The notes beneath the pieces are model-generated. The model saw only the letters and a list, made by a program, of their open reading frames with translations, was not told the origin of the DNA and did not search any database. Both the position numbers and the translations under genes were made by a program. A stretch of DNA of 64,000 nucleotides. Origin: Hydractinia symbiolongicarpus (taxonomy: Eukaryota; Cnidaria; Hydrozoa; Anthoathecata; Hydractiniidae). The stretch is from contig NC_079883.1 in assembly GCF_029227915.1 (NCBI RefSeq), positions 24,242,001 through 24,306,000 of the forward strand, read 5' to 3'. Below, one piece after another: positions 35,102 through 48,335 of the stretch (position 1 is the first letter of the stretch; every line of letters starts with the position of its first letter).

Positions 35102-38100
35102 TGTTATTGCCTATTGGAATTGGTTATATGCGATTGCATGTGACTTGTACAAGGTAGCAGCTGTAGATACAATAAGGAGAATAATTTTCGCAATGGAATT
35201 GTTGTTATTTATTTAAAAAAAGTGTACAACGTTAATTTTCCGCGAACATAAATTTTCGCGAATCATTGGCAGTTACAGAAATATAAAAACAGCATATATA
35301 GCAGCTCACATGTTAATATTCACGAAAGAATTTTATTCTTATATCTTTTAAATCAAAATTTCAGCGAAGAATTGTTTTCGCAAATGGCGCTAATTGTCAT
35401 TTTTAGCGAATATTTATTTCTGCGAAAATGACGATAATTGGCGCGTAATCCTTTCCTAAATTCATCTCTTGATGTAGGTAAACACGCTGCTAGTTATAGC
35501 AGTTTACGAAAAGTATCGTTTCAGCCTTGTCTTAATAACCTCTCCAACTTAGTTTTAGGTAACCTCACAGAGATTCCTAATTTTACACTATTGTTTGCAT
35601 TTTTCTTAGACCTTCATTCGATGAGCAGTGCTACCATTATCCAGAAGTAATATTAAGTTCTCCATCGTAAAGACTGCGGATCACCAACGTCGCTTAGTTC
35701 AGTACCAGAGTTCAGTACTTTGTAAATTAATTGTCTGAATACGTTCACCTATTACACAAATTTCTATTTTAATTATTGTAAGGAATGACCCAAAAATCAA
35801 GTATACCCGTGATATCCATCCAAGTTTAGATCCCCACCCTCACCCGTCCAAAATGTCAAAATAAAATTTTGGTATTGTCAGTCTTTAAAATCAAATCACA
35901 AATACTTCAATACGATCCTTTACCATATTTTTAAAGTTTGGGAACGAGTTCTTGTTTTATCCTAATAATTATATTTTACCAAACCTCTCGCTTAATTACG
36001 TGATGTCGTGGTGTGGGGCGAAATATCCTAAGTATTTGTTTTCCGAAAATATGTAATATGATAATACACTTGATTGCCTAAGTACTCCTTGTGATGTGCC
36101 TTCACAGCCATCGAATATTTACGCGCGCTAAACACTGATTTTGTGTTTCTGGCATACTAACTGACATGCGCACTAACTTGCAACCTCTTCAGGATGTGTC
36201 AGAGTCGTATTACAATGTTGCTTTAAAATCAACTACGTTGGAGCGCAACATGAACAAAAAAGCTCATGTGTGGGAGTTACAACCGCGAGCGTGGATGCTT
36301 TCCACTTAATGTTAATTTTAGATTCGCGAGTCGAATTTATTTAACCTGACCGAACTTGAAATGTTCATATCACTTTAGACGCGGTTTGTAGTTGTTTGTT
36401 TTTGCTTCGGTGAGTTGATAAATACCATTTTAAGCAATGCAACAACAGTGGTGAATTTTTGATTTCTATCGTTTTTCGTTTAGCGATTTTTTCTTTTTGT
36501 TTAATTTCGTGAAGTTATGTTTTCGTAACTATCCACTTGTAAAGAAGCCCAGTATAGGCTCTACAACCTGTGCATAAGGATTAGTTTTTGGTCACCATGT
36601 GTGTTTTAATCAAACATCCATCTTTAGTACATGGCCACGCTTGTTAATGGCACCAGCATAAAGCACTCTCACTCCAAATAAAAAGAATTAAAATTTTAAT
36701 AGGCGTTGCTAGAATTTGTGTTTATGGGCACAGTCATAAGCAAAAAGATCAGTCTGGATTCCTGGACAGTTTCTTTTGTTTACGGTTTTCAGCTCGGAAT
36801 TTATTAGGGGACGCGCTAACACTGCACAGATAATTAAAAATGGCATCGAAGAACGATGAGTTTCTTTGTGGTGATGATATCTTCATGACTTATTTTTGTT
36901 GATTGAAGTTGGATTTATGGATGATGACCATGATATGGGAGAGTAAGGGTGGAGTGAGAGAAATATTCAAAAGGAGAAGGAGGTGGACGCCCATATAATG
37001 GACAGTTGTTAAACTTTTAAAGGTCTTTTTATTATCAAAGATATTGTGTGTTGCATATAAGCTGTCATTGTTTTGTGGTGATCCATTCAAACCTCCCACA
37101 GCGTCCAATCGGGCAGAAGAACAAATACAGTACCTGACTGATGATGGTAGTCAAAAGTTTTCGTGCTGACATAACAAGGAGAAGAGGCCCTCCATTGTGT
37201 TCCAACGTGCATATTTGAGCACAAGCAATATCTATCAAAATCAATAGGAAGAAACAAGTTTGCTTTGCGCGGTTGTATGATAATTGCACATGCGTGTAAT
37301 ATCTTGATATCCAGTAAAAATCTTGATTGGACCCTAAACACAAAAACAAAAACACGTTTTTCCATGCCTGGGAATGCGTTTATAAACCAGACACACAAGG
37401 AATTCTGCAACTTCAAAATGTCTTTTCAAACTCATTGTCTTTATTTTTGTTGCAATCCGCATCAAATTATAGCATTATCTATATGGACATAACAGGCTAG
37501 GGCACCAGGGGGCTGCGGGAGATTTGTGTAGAAGTTAAAATTCCGAACCCCTCCCCCCTTGCCCCCTTGAGTTTCAGCCGTGAAATGGCACAAAAACTCT
37601 GTCCAGTTATTTACTTAAAGTTTAGTTAATTATTAACAACACATTCATTGTTGTGATATATTTTTATCATAGTACTATTAATAAAGTCTTAAAAATGTTT
37701 AAAAATTTATCAGTAGTATTCAAATAAATTTTAGATTAAATTTATTTTTAAAACAAAGAATATCTTAAAAGCTTGAAATCGCAATGTGTTTAGGATCGGC
37801 TTTATTCGGTCAAGATGAAACCAGACACTTGAAGTTTACTTGTCTGAAGAATCGTTATTAAATAAACAAACAAGACGAAATTTGAAAGCAGCTAAATATT
37901 TGAGCGCGTGTCGTTTTGTTAAGCATTGTTTTCGACTAGCTGTCATGTAAACAAAGGAAGCCATTTTTTGCGTCTTCAAAATTTTTGCAGTTAGATATAT
38001 CTGTTTGACTGCTGAGAAGTTTTATGCGACAAAGCTTGTTTGCTTCATCGGTGAGTAATCTCGAAAAAGAATTATTCTTCTTAGACTCTTTTTCTGTTTT

Positions 38101-40640
38101 CTTTACCGCCTTTTTGTCTCGATTAGCATTTCTTCATTTGTCCCAATCCCCCTTCAGACCTGCAAAGAAACTCTATTTGCACTGCTGCGACTGATGGCAA
38201 TCCCGCTTTTGAAAGTTTATCATAACCAAAACTAATCATGACTGGGCGAGGCAATTATTCTGTTTTCCCGTTTCTGGTATTTTTTTGCCAGGATTTTCAC
38301 CAGACATTGTTATTCTGTCGTCTTGTTTATTATAAAAACTTTATGGAATTGAATTTTAATCCTTTCAATAAAAGGATCATTACAACTATAGCCAATAATG
38401 TCTTGTTCATTCAAACATTTTAATTTAATTATTTTTTACGTGCTTTAGTGCATAATTCGATTTTTTCTCACATTCATCATCATTTTCAACAAGCGTTCTA
38501 GGCTATCACAAATAAGATTTTGGTTGTCAGGTATGCCTTTTTTATACTCTTTCAACTAATTTTTCATTTTTTTGCTATTTCCTTGTTTTTTTCTTGTCAA
38601 CCACTTGTCAGGGAAACATTTAACGTTCATGGCCAACCTCGTTCCCAGCGCCTGTTGTCTCTTTTTTATATCTTGACTGCGATGTTTGATGTCTGAAAAG
38701 ATACAAGATTTCCTGTGCACAAAGTTGGTTTATACCGCTTCATGGCCAATACCTTTTTCTAATGGTTTCCCCTTTATCCGTCAATAGTTTTGAAAAAAAA
38801 AGGAAAGGTTACTGCAAGTAATAAAAGGGTCAACCTCGTGCCCAGGGCATTCTCCCTTTTTGAGAGAACTAGGATGTAGTGTAGAGTACTAGCAAAATCG
38901 AACCATATTAGCATTAATGGTAATGTCCAAAGTGAAAAAATTAAGTTTAAGAAAGATTGGCATTAAGCCAGAGAGCTTAACATTCAATTGGCCAGTATTG
39001 GACAGACCCAGTTCTATAAAGTTCTCTATAATTGGAATACACATGGGGAACTAATAATCGTTCGAGTTATAGAGTCTTCGAAGAACAGTGAAGTCAAAAT
39101 GTCAAAATTGTTAAAATTGCTTCGGTGCTCTTTTGAGCGTCTTGAATACCAAAAAGAAATAGAACTCTAGAAGTGCTGAAGAGGGTACCTTATTGGATAA
39201 TGTGGAAAAGTAACAAAATATCCTCAGATTCAATCTTATCCGTAGGACTTTCCTATACGTCTCTCTAATATATTGATTAAACGAAATCATTCCATCAGCG
39301 CATAGCACAAGTTTAAAGCATACTGGGGAACAAGTTTATCTCAAATTAACTCGTTTTTTTTCACCTAACAGTTTTGTTGAAAATATAAATTTTATATTGA
39401 GCCACATATATTCTTTTGTATAAATTTTACGCAGTGTAACCCTTTCCTTAAGCGTAAAAAAAACAACCTTGTCTCCAGGGTCTTTTGGGGCCTGACCCGT
39501 TATTACAGTGTGGCAACTTCACCAACAAGGTGAAATGCCCTCGAGGGTTGGAATCACCAGGATCAAGATTAGATTACCCTGACAACACATGGCTTTATTT
39601 ATAAGAACGTCAAAATGTTTGATCAACCTAAATGTGCTTTGTCACTAAATTCCAACCTCTAATGTTGTGTCAACAAATAAAGCGTGACACAAAATCAGTC
39701 TGTGTGGCTGGTCCATGTAAGTATAAGAAGGCTGAGAAGAATCCCTGGAAACAACAACATTAGAATTACCCGATAAAACACTGATATCGTTTTGTCTTTT
39801 TAAAAACGTCACTAAATTTCAACCTCTAATGTTTTCGAGATGTTTTTATTGCCTTTATCACGAAGCAAGCCACTGCACAACTTTACTTAAAAATGCGCCT
39901 TTATAGTTTCATGTGACTTTTCTTACATCAAATGAATCGAAAATTTTGATTTTCCACGTACTGACGATATTTTTTGTTGTTGTTGCTGTCTTCACTTTTT
40001 CTTTCATTTTATTTATGTTCTTTGAAGCGATGTTGGTTAAGCTTATCCTTATCCACAACCTCTTGCCCAAGGTAATTGTGCCATTCTAATACATAAACAG
40101 ACTAAGCGGCCTGGGATTGGGGTTTCTCTAATTTGTTTACCACAATTTTAATTTTTATTGCATTTGGCATCTGCTGAGTGTGGATAAATTATTTGAGAAA
40201 TCCTTTTGTTTAGTGACATACCGTGCAAGTAAATTGGTTTCCTCTTAATTGGTCCTCAGGTTAATGACGTCAATGAAGTATATATTGTCTATTAAAAACG
40301 AATTTCCTATTCTTTTATCTTGACAATATATGTAATTAACCTTCTTTGATGAGAGAAAAATGGACATATGTATCACGTCAAAAGCGCATCGCTATTAAAG
40401 CCCTCTGGCCTACCCGAAAATTTAAATTTATTTTTTTAAAATTTATCCTTCTATTTTCTCCTTGTATTTCGAAGCATTAACAAATTGTCTTATTGTGCTT
40501 ATTTATCAGGTCATACAAAAAAATAATTCTGAAACATTGTTAAAAATGAATGACGTGTTTAGTATGAGTGTCAGTATTATGGCGTTGCCCAATTTAAGGT
40601 GCTTTTTCACTGCTGATAATTTGAATTTGTTGGGTAGTAC
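35102..40640. other. Long intergenic stretch, no gene recognised
   Basis: The first part is 3' of CCT4 and may hold its last short exon (candidate acceptor ending at 35477). The rest shows no exon with family resemblance. Scattered short pieces match the tip of the 9.4-kb element: 38634 (CAACCTCGTTCCCAG), 38830 (CAACCTCGTGCCCAGGG) and 39466 (CAACCTTGTCTCCAGGG). Open frames such as 36890-37416 on the minus strand look like chance. Confidence 0.45.
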
Positions 40641-40650
40641 GTTGTAACAG

Positions 40651-40884
40651 TACCTTGCATCAGTAGGATGATACCTCGCATCAGTAGGATGATACCTCTA
40701 ATCAGTAGGGTGATAGCTCGCATCAGTGGGGTGATACCTCTCATCAGTAGGATGATACCTCGCATCAGTAGGGTGATACCTCTAATCAATAGGAAGATAC
40801 CTTGCATAAGTAGGATAATACCTCTAATCAGTAGGGTGATACCTCTCATCAGTAGGATGATACCTCTCATCAGAAGGATGATAC
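40651..40884. repeat. 21-bp minisatellite (~11 copies)
   Basis: Units of the form atcagtaggatgatacctcgc repeat with small changes. Both strands stay open (MRGI... on minus, ISRMIP... on plus) simply because 21 is a multiple of three; I see no gene. Confidence 0.9.
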
Positions 40885-40899
40885 AAGGTGTGCTTTACT

Positions 40900-43139
40900 A
40901 AAACTACCTTCTAACCAATTTTGAGAGATTTTGGTGGCTAGCTATTTAGCAAGAAAAGGACATCTTGATTTTCTATTCCAGAAACGTTCCTGTGGTTACT
41001 GTCGCGGTTGTTTTCATCCATTTTATGATTCTTTAGGACATCTTTGAAAGCCTTAACTTTTGTAGATATAGCTTAAAGACGCTATGTAGTGTAAATAAAG
41101 CATAAAATTCGTTTATTTTTTAGTTTCGTTTAATGTAAACAAGGAATTAATTCAAATCCGTTTCTATTTTATTGTAAACGTTAAGGCTCACAGGTGATAT
41201 GCTTGATATAAATCTCATTAAAAAACTATCGCATAGTTAAAGATACTGCGATCTTCTCCACGGATGTTATATTAGGTACAAAGTCATTCTATTTAAATTT
41301 CCTTACTGGAAAACAATAGAGAGGTGTAAAATTTTGCAGATGGAGAGAAATAGATAAAACAGCGAGAGTATATATCTATAATATCTATATATCTTTTTCT
41401 TTACAAATTACATCAAAAATGATTTTCAACGACCATCGATTTAGGGTATGTCAAAGGTTTGGAGATTTTTCATTTCTCTTACCTTTTTAATAAGTAATTC
41501 GTAAATTATTTTAAATCTTTAACAATATCATTTAACAATATCATTTTTTTATGTAAAAACTAGAAAATTTTTGCTTCCGCTTGATGTTTTCTTATCTTTT
41601 CATACGTTCAGCCTGAAATCTACCTCGTTACCAGAGATATTTGCTTCTTAATACAAAATACTTTTTCTTGTATAAAAAATCCTTCAAAACAACGAAGGCC
41701 TAAAATTGTGGCCTTTCATTTTGTTATTATATTTTAAGCATTTTTTAAATTTTATTTTACAGTACAATATAATATGGGTGATCGCAATAACTGACTTTTT
41801 AAAAAAATCTGCCTTAAAAGAAGTACTAAGCCATTTTTTTTCGGAGTGGGGGGAGGGGGGAAAGAAAGTACCAGGAAACTTTCAGCCTTGTCATTCTTCT
41901 TCTTTATTTTTGATCCCTTAGCCAATTAAAGCGTCGTCATATCTGGTAAAAATAAATTAGTCTCATTGACAATCAAAGTTAATTACATCGTGTTTATTGA
42001 CAGCTTCATTAAGAAATCGATCGAAACTATTTCCATCGTTTGGATAGCAACAAACGCGGAAAAATATGCTTGCTAATTAGGAGCTAGCAATTACACCGAC
42101 AAAGGTTGTGTTTTTTGTTGTTAATTAACCTTCTTTATAATCACTTGCAAGAAGTCAATCTAAAGGCAGTATTAACGTGGATGGTATCGAGGAAGTAACA
42201 AGCATCCAAGTGTATACTCCGTAAAAGGTATTAGTTTATAGAAAAGAAATGTTTTCTAAGAGATCTATCACTGTTAAAGTTTAATATACTTTTAAAAACA
42301 GATTTTTTTTACAAAATTAACAACATCTTGTGTGACAATTTTTATTAATTTTGAGAACCACAGAACATATTTGGATATTTTTTATCCCATTCTCGTACCC
42401 AGGCTTCAAATGCATGCTTATATAGGCAGATAGTACCTAATTTTCTGACCAGACGTAAATTTCGCTAAGAAAATTATTTAAAAATATTAGAACTAAAATG
42501 AGAGGCCAAGATTAAGAATTTAAGAAGACATATTGTAAAAAAAATAATTTGTTTATTTATTTGTTTACTTAACTAAAACTTTTGATGTGTGCAATATATG
42601 CACGCTTTTACATTTATAAGAATATCCTTTATAAGAATATCAGGCTGGGATTTGAGTTTAAGATAATAATAGGTCTATTTTTAAAGCAGTAAAGAAATTA
42701 AAATGGCCAGCCTGGTTAGAATGTATAAATATATCGTTTTATCTACTCAGTACAAAAAACATCTCCATGCAAGCTGTGGGTTATTGTCAATTTATTACTT
42801 AAAGGAAATTAGTTCTATTGTCAGGTATTCAAAATAATAAACGTTACATTACACAGTAGTCAACATTATTTTGTGCATTTTAATTGTTGTTTTTTTTAAT
42901 TAATATGTGATCAGTGTCACACGTTCGGTGCAGCTGATTAGAAAGGCAGACGGTGATATTAAAAATTATTACGTGACCAAAAGTTAAGTGAGATAAGACT
43001 CTTGCTATGCTCATGTTGTTTGTTTTTTGTAATATTCGAAATCTAAAGTCATCCTTGTGTGGTATAAGTCGATAATTTTTATGCTGGATGTCTCTATGAG
43101 ATATACAACGTATCGTATTAAGTTTGTACTTAGCATGTT
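40900..43139. other. AT-rich intergenic DNA
   Basis: I see no exon, RNA gene or clear element here. Simple AT-rich sequence and a G-run near 41846-41858. Confidence 0.5.
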
Positions 43140-43735
43140 AAAAAATCCACCGGTTCACCCGTCCTTTTTTAAACCGCATTGCGTGCGTCTTGCTACTTGT
43201 GGCACTGTATACGGGTATTATAATATAGACTAATCATAACCAGTGGAAAAATCCACGGAGTCGTCTGTCTTTAAATTACACGCTATTTCGTGTGCACGTT
43301 GCACAACACTTTTCTTGCGAGCAGACAGACAAAATACGGCTATTATTATAAAGATAGTCGTTAGCCCGTGGAAAAATCAGCGGGTTTGCCCGTCCTTTAA
43401 ATCTACCCGTGGCAACAAAGTGGACAGAAATATATCGCATTTGTTATTGATGCGTATTTTAAAAATTTCGTGCTTCCGTTACGGGACACGGCTTTCGCGG
43501 ACACACAGACAGACAGACGACGGATATTATTAAAGAGACTAGTCGGTAGCCCGTGGAAAAATCCACGGGTTCGCCCGTCCTTTAAATTTACCCGTCGCAA
43601 CAAAGTGAATAAAAATATATCGTATTTGATATTATATTCCAATATCGTATTATATATTGATATTGGAAAAATCTACGGGGTCGTCCGTCTTTAAATTAAA
43701 CGCTATTTCGTGTGCACGTGACACAATTAAAGAGA
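43140..43735. repeat. Head-to-tail CCCGTGG-hairpin repeats (array B)
   Basis: About four full or partial copies follow each other, starting near 43140, 43235, 43363 and 43550, with a further fragment from about 43660. Each has the palindrome CCCGTGGAAAAATCCACGGG or a variant, the cgcccgtcctttaaat block and the acagacaaaatacggctatt tail. Some copies lack the middle part. Confidence 0.8.
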
Positions 43736-44435
43736 TGATTGGTCCAAAATATAACAATTCTTCTGTAACTTTTGATACGTAAAATACAAAAAAAAGGGTC
43801 GGAATTTAATTTTACTTTTACAGACCAAAACTTGTCAAATCAAATCAAAGCTAATTAAAACTAAATTCGATAATAAAAACGTCCTAACGTGGGCCAGTAC
43901 GCGATAAATACGAAAGATAGTGCAACTCCAAATTCACGTTAATAAAATTCTGCAATATTTTTTTATATATATATAATTTCACTTGTAATATAACCTTGCC
44001 AACAAAACGAGCCTCCCAAAGAAACACTTATGTGACGTTCTTACCTGTTCGTGACTTGGCTGCAATTATCGCAACCTAGCTACCAGATTACCACGTGCCA
44101 TTATGGGTGTGTATTAGAAAATTGAAAAAATATATAATTGAAGCTTCCCTTGTTTTTAATTTATATCGATCATTAGTTGTTTAAGATGCAAATTTAAAAG
44201 TTTAAAAAATAATAATAGATTGAATCAGTGATATAATTTTTTCTCGTTTTAAGCTCTTCTGCTTGTTTATTTTCCGCTATTTTTAGTAATGTCAAGGTCA
44301 GCAGATTCCTTTGGGATAAGACTTTTTAATTAAACGTAATTATGTAATTACCATGTCCTTTTGATTTACAATGCAATTACAGCTTCGCAGAACAAAACTG
44401 CGCGTCAATAATAACTAATTTTTATTTGAATTTCC

Positions 44436-44442
44436 TTTACAG
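44436..44442 (+). promoter_or_regulatory. Splice acceptor upstream of the LIM gene start
   Basis: The pyrimidine-rich string gaatttcctttacag ends at 44442, 39 bases before the ATG at 44482, giving a third gene in this window with an acceptor close to its start. Confidence 0.45.
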
Positions 44443-44481
44443 CTAGAACGGTGCTGTTAAGATTTCAAAACAGAAAACATT

Positions 44482-45549
44482 ATGGCGACTTGTGTTAAAT
44501 GTACGGCAGCCATTAAAGACCATTTTTTTCTGAAGGCGTTGGATGGTTATTGGCACGAAAGTTGTTTATGTTGTCATGCATGCGATGGAAATTTGTCTCA
44601 GCTGGGGAGTTCGTTGTACTTCAAACATGGGAATGTGTTCTGCAAAAACGACTATTTAAGGTAATTTATTTTCTTAAATTTTAGTTTTCTTTACAAACAG
44701 TGACAGAAAATGCATTTTGAGCTCCCCTTTTCTTATCTCGTTTTTTAAAGTCAAAAATCCAGCAAATGCAAACGTACGCTCTTCCCAACATTAAAAATGG
44801 GAAGGCTATTTTAAAAAAAATGTTTTGTCAGGAATCCCCTACGTCGATGATTGTAATTTTCTTATGAAATTTTCATTACAATTTTTGACATAGGTTGATT
44901 TGGTCCACAAAATACCACATTACCACTCACCAACCCTCCTCTTATCTTTTTGGGTTATGCCCTACCGAACACAATTAAGTTTATTGAACCCTCGTGTTTT
45001 TTATAAGGAACAGTTAAATCAGAAACAGCACTGAAAATTTGTTTAGACAGAATAATTATCTTTTAACACACAAAAAAATGGCCGATAGAACAACTTCTTT
45101 GATTAAACGTGTTTAATTTACAAAATGGTTATCGGTAAAAAAGACTTCGTCGACAAATAATTTTTGTAGGCAACAACGAACATGATCTAGGGAAAAAAGA
45201 GGTTAAGAACAAATCCATTTCTTACCAATTCACACTGGAACAAGACGATTTTTTAACGATCAACTTCAAAGTAACAAAATTTTTTTTTCTTTTAAGATTA
45301 TTCGGACCAACAGCGAAATGTGCAGCATGTCAGAACCAAGTTTACGGTAACGATTTAGTGATTAGAAAAGATTCAGAAACGGTTTATCATTTCTCGTGTT
45401 TTAACTGTACGAACTGTCGGCGCGCTTTCTGTGTCGGGGACAAATGCGTAACTGATAAAATAACTGGGAAAGTTTTTTGCTTGGATAACGGTTGCCGACA
45501 AACCAAAGAACGAAAACCACGGAAGACAAAGAAGGCGAAAGAGACATGA
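44482..45549 (+). CDS. LIM-only (LMO-type) protein
   Basis: Two exons (44482-44660 and 45297-45549) give 143 residues that are almost entirely two LIM zinc-finger domains. LIM1 (residues about 4-58): CVKC, WHESCLCCHAC and CKND. LIM2 (about 66-125): CAAC, YHFSCFNCTNC and VFCLDNGC. The intron falls at the LFG junction between them (NDYLR/LFGPTAKC), as in LMO genes. LMO proteins are nuclear adaptors linking LDB1 to bHLH and GATA factors. In LIM2 the usual last ligand, two residues after the final Cys-x-x, is Asn; the nearby Asp or second Cys may replace it. The tail (KERKPRKTKKAKET) is basic and could be a nuclear localisation signal. It could also be the LIM half of a larger gene, but start, stop and size fit an LMO. 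Confidence 0.85.
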
Positions 45550-47948
45550 ATAGTTCATAACCGTAATGTGCCACTACATGTATTGGAATCTTTAAATGCT
45601 GGGCTGTGATAAACAAGTATGTCTTGAGCATGTCGAATTTAATATGAACAAATGAATTATTTTACCTCCCTCTTATCTTAGAACATATCAAAAAGATTAT
45701 TAATTATTATGTACATATTAGTATTAATGAAAAATATATCGCATTCTTGTTAAATTCTTAAAAAGCCATGTCCGAACACGTCACAATAAGAAGAAATATA
45801 GATATAATTGGTTAAACCAGTACACAGTGCACGCTTTCATTAGCTTAGCCAGACTGTCGTTCACGACCTCCGGGAAAAAAAATGAGAACAAAGGGATCAG
45901 TATTTTAGCGGTTAAAGTAAAAGAGAAGAATCTAATATGCGCAAAAATAACTCGAACAATTTAGCTTATTACATATGGTCACGTGTTCTGAAGACTTTTA
46001 TGTCAACAGGGGCGTTATGGCGAAGCCGTTTTAACAAAAACATTTGTTTGTGTCCTAGTGACTTTGTTCATATAAGTCATTTTAGGTGCATAAGCCAGCA
46101 CACTGCGGAAGTGCTATTTTTTCAGATGAGTAGGTTAGGTAAACAACTTTGCACCTTCAAATGCATCAGTTGTACGGAAAAACTCCAACCAGAGCCCATA
46201 AAGGCCCCCAAATTTAAGGAAGTCGGTCATGCTGGAGTTAGCAACAGCATCTTCTTATGTCCACTTTGTAGAAACGTTAGGAAGTGTGAAATTGCGTTAA
46301 ACTAGTACCGGAATATCGCTATATAACTACTTATGGCATTAAACTTCGAAAAATTGCCACTTTGTTGTCTTACTCTTTGCAGATGATTTTAGGTCCAAGT
46401 TAAGGTTTTTTCCTTTATATGTTTATTTCTGGATTCTCCTTCAGTGTCCTAAGTCTCATACTTTTTTGGTATGTCGTGGTGGACAAGGCGCTTGAAAGAC
46501 AGCGATAAATCAAATTATAATTAAATCTGTTATCCGTTGGTAACTCAATTTGTTTTGCATTTTAGAGTTTTACTGCGTGTCTCTAAAGGAATTAATGCAA
46601 TGACCTGAAAAAATAAATATATTCCAAGTAGAAAAAAACTAATTATAGCGTTATTTTATTATTATTGGGATTCATGGTAACCTACATGACTTTGTAATGG
46701 TTTTGTTACCTCGAGCAATACACCCTCGAAAATACGAAATTAAATAATATCTTTTAACATTACTAAAACAACTCTGCGAAGTCGTCCGAACTAAAGCTGC
46801 GGCGCTACCATTTTGTGCAGAGACAGACAGGGTACGGCTATTTTTACAGAGATATAGCTAACTCCCGGTAACTCGAATCTCCAAGGGACTAGAGGAAACA
46901 ATTCGACTTTAGCGAACCACCTGTTAATTAAAACTTAGACAAAGATGATATATTAGTTCGAGTTAAGGCTATTTTTTCTGACTCTATAAAATTTACAACT
47001 GTTACAATCTAGTAAGTTTTTACTAAAACCCCTGTTCGTCCACCTGTTGCACTTATTCCGCTCTAAGTTGCCCATCATACATATCCCTCTCATCGTTGTA
47101 TCGTGCATACTTAGTATAAAGATAAATCGACAGGTTCACACGTCCGGCATATATCGCATTTCATGTGTGAGAACTTCGCCAAAAAAATAACACATAAACA
47201 GTTATCACTGCTGCAGTACCATTTTGGGCAGAGTTAGACAAAATACAGGTACTATTAATATAGAGACTAGTCGTTAGCCCGTGGATAAATCCACAGGTTC
47301 GCCTGTCCTTTATGTATCGCCTTCTGTAAGTCTGTAGCACGGTTATAAAACCGCTCAGAGAAAGAATAGGTATATTAATGTATAGATTGATAACGTAAGT
47401 CTCAGTTTGTGATAGCTAGTTGTTATTACTATAAAAACGCATCTCCAGTACTTATCTAATTTCCAGGAAAAGGAAAGCAACTGATAGAATGTAGTTAACC
47501 ATGTATTTTTCGTGATTTACAAAATTTTCTCCAATTAAGTTAATTAATTATGGGAGGATAGGTTAATTGTGTTTAAGCGTGGTTCGTTGCCATACTGCTA
47601 ATTGTAGTTCCAATAAATAAATACGTGGTTGTCGTCATAACGATAAAAACAAACTGATTATAAAATATAAGTATTCCTTCTCTTTTAATCAATCGTAAAC
47701 GTATAAATGTACTATTCGTTAAGAAAACAACAATTTTGCTGCTGTTTTGTAAAGGGTCGAAGTTCGGAGTTCAGAGTCAAAGTCGAAAGCCCCAAATCAT
47801 AAACATTTAAAGGGAGAAAAGATACATTTTAATTTCTGGCCCAAATTGGGCAAATATTGCGCTGGTTGTTCAAATATAAATTTTATTCTAAGATGGTACT
47901 TTCAAGGCCTATGCTAAACATTTTGTAACTGGTGCAGTTTTAATTTAA
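45550..47948. other. Intergenic, repeat fragments only
   Basis: The frame at 45937-46305 (122 codons with two Cys pairs) matches no family I know. At 46795-46860 there is a tail fragment of the CCCGTGG family. At 46865-46975 lies a degenerate aactcgaatctccaaggga repeat. Confidence 0.45.
47100..47395. repeat. CCCGTGG-hairpin repeats (array C)
   Basis: A partial copy near 47130-47265 is followed by a copy starting gttagcccgtggataaatcc near 47273. Same family as the arrays at 4990 and 43140. Confidence 0.65.
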
Positions 47949-48291
47949 AGGGGCTACGGAACGGCTGTTGGTTTTCGACTTTAGTGACTTACAAGTAAGT
48001 CGAGCTGGAGGCGGCGAAAAACAAAAACGGCTGTTTCCCCGGCATGTATGTAATTTACAGACTCGAACATATAGATATATCTAAATTTTTTATCTTTTCC
48101 AGCGTTGGTCATGTTTTCATCCAGAATGAGTCTTGCTGAAATATTTCTTTGTAATAAACTTTTCGGAAAAAAATATTGAACCAGCGAGCAAAGTGCGCTG
48201 GTCTATTCATTGCGCAAAACGCGTTTCCCGGATTTTTAATATGTGCGCGGGATATACGGAATGTGAGCATTTTATCCGGTTCGTAGCCCCT
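47949..48291. mobile_element. 343-bp MITE with AGGGGCTACG termini, copy 1
   Basis: The ends AGGGGCTACGGAACGG and CCGGTTCGTAGCCCCT are inverted, next to TTAA-like flanks. The body (cgactttagtgacttac ... ccagcgagcaaagtgcgctg) is repeated nearly identically at 63328-63643. The TTAA flank suggests a piggyBac- or Kolobok-mobilised MITE. Confidence 0.75.
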
Positions 48292-48312
48292 TAAAGTCTA
48301 AAATTGGGGGGA

Positions 48313-48335
48313 GGGGGGGGGGGGGGGGGGGGGGG
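48313..48335 (+). repeat. 23-base G homopolymer
   Basis: An unbroken run of 23 G follows a short G-A-G stretch and directly abuts the GGGGTTCACAC terminus of the next MITE. Its length may be unreliable in assembly. Confidence 0.9.

Noticed and set aside
40607-40901. Open frames on both strands with MRGI/ISRMIP repeats
   Set aside because: Produced by a 21-bp minisatellite; no start context, splice logic or family.
45937-46305. 122-codon frame with two Cys pairs downstream of the LIM gene
   Set aside because: No recognisable fold, Cys spacing fits no known finger, and no supporting splice sites.
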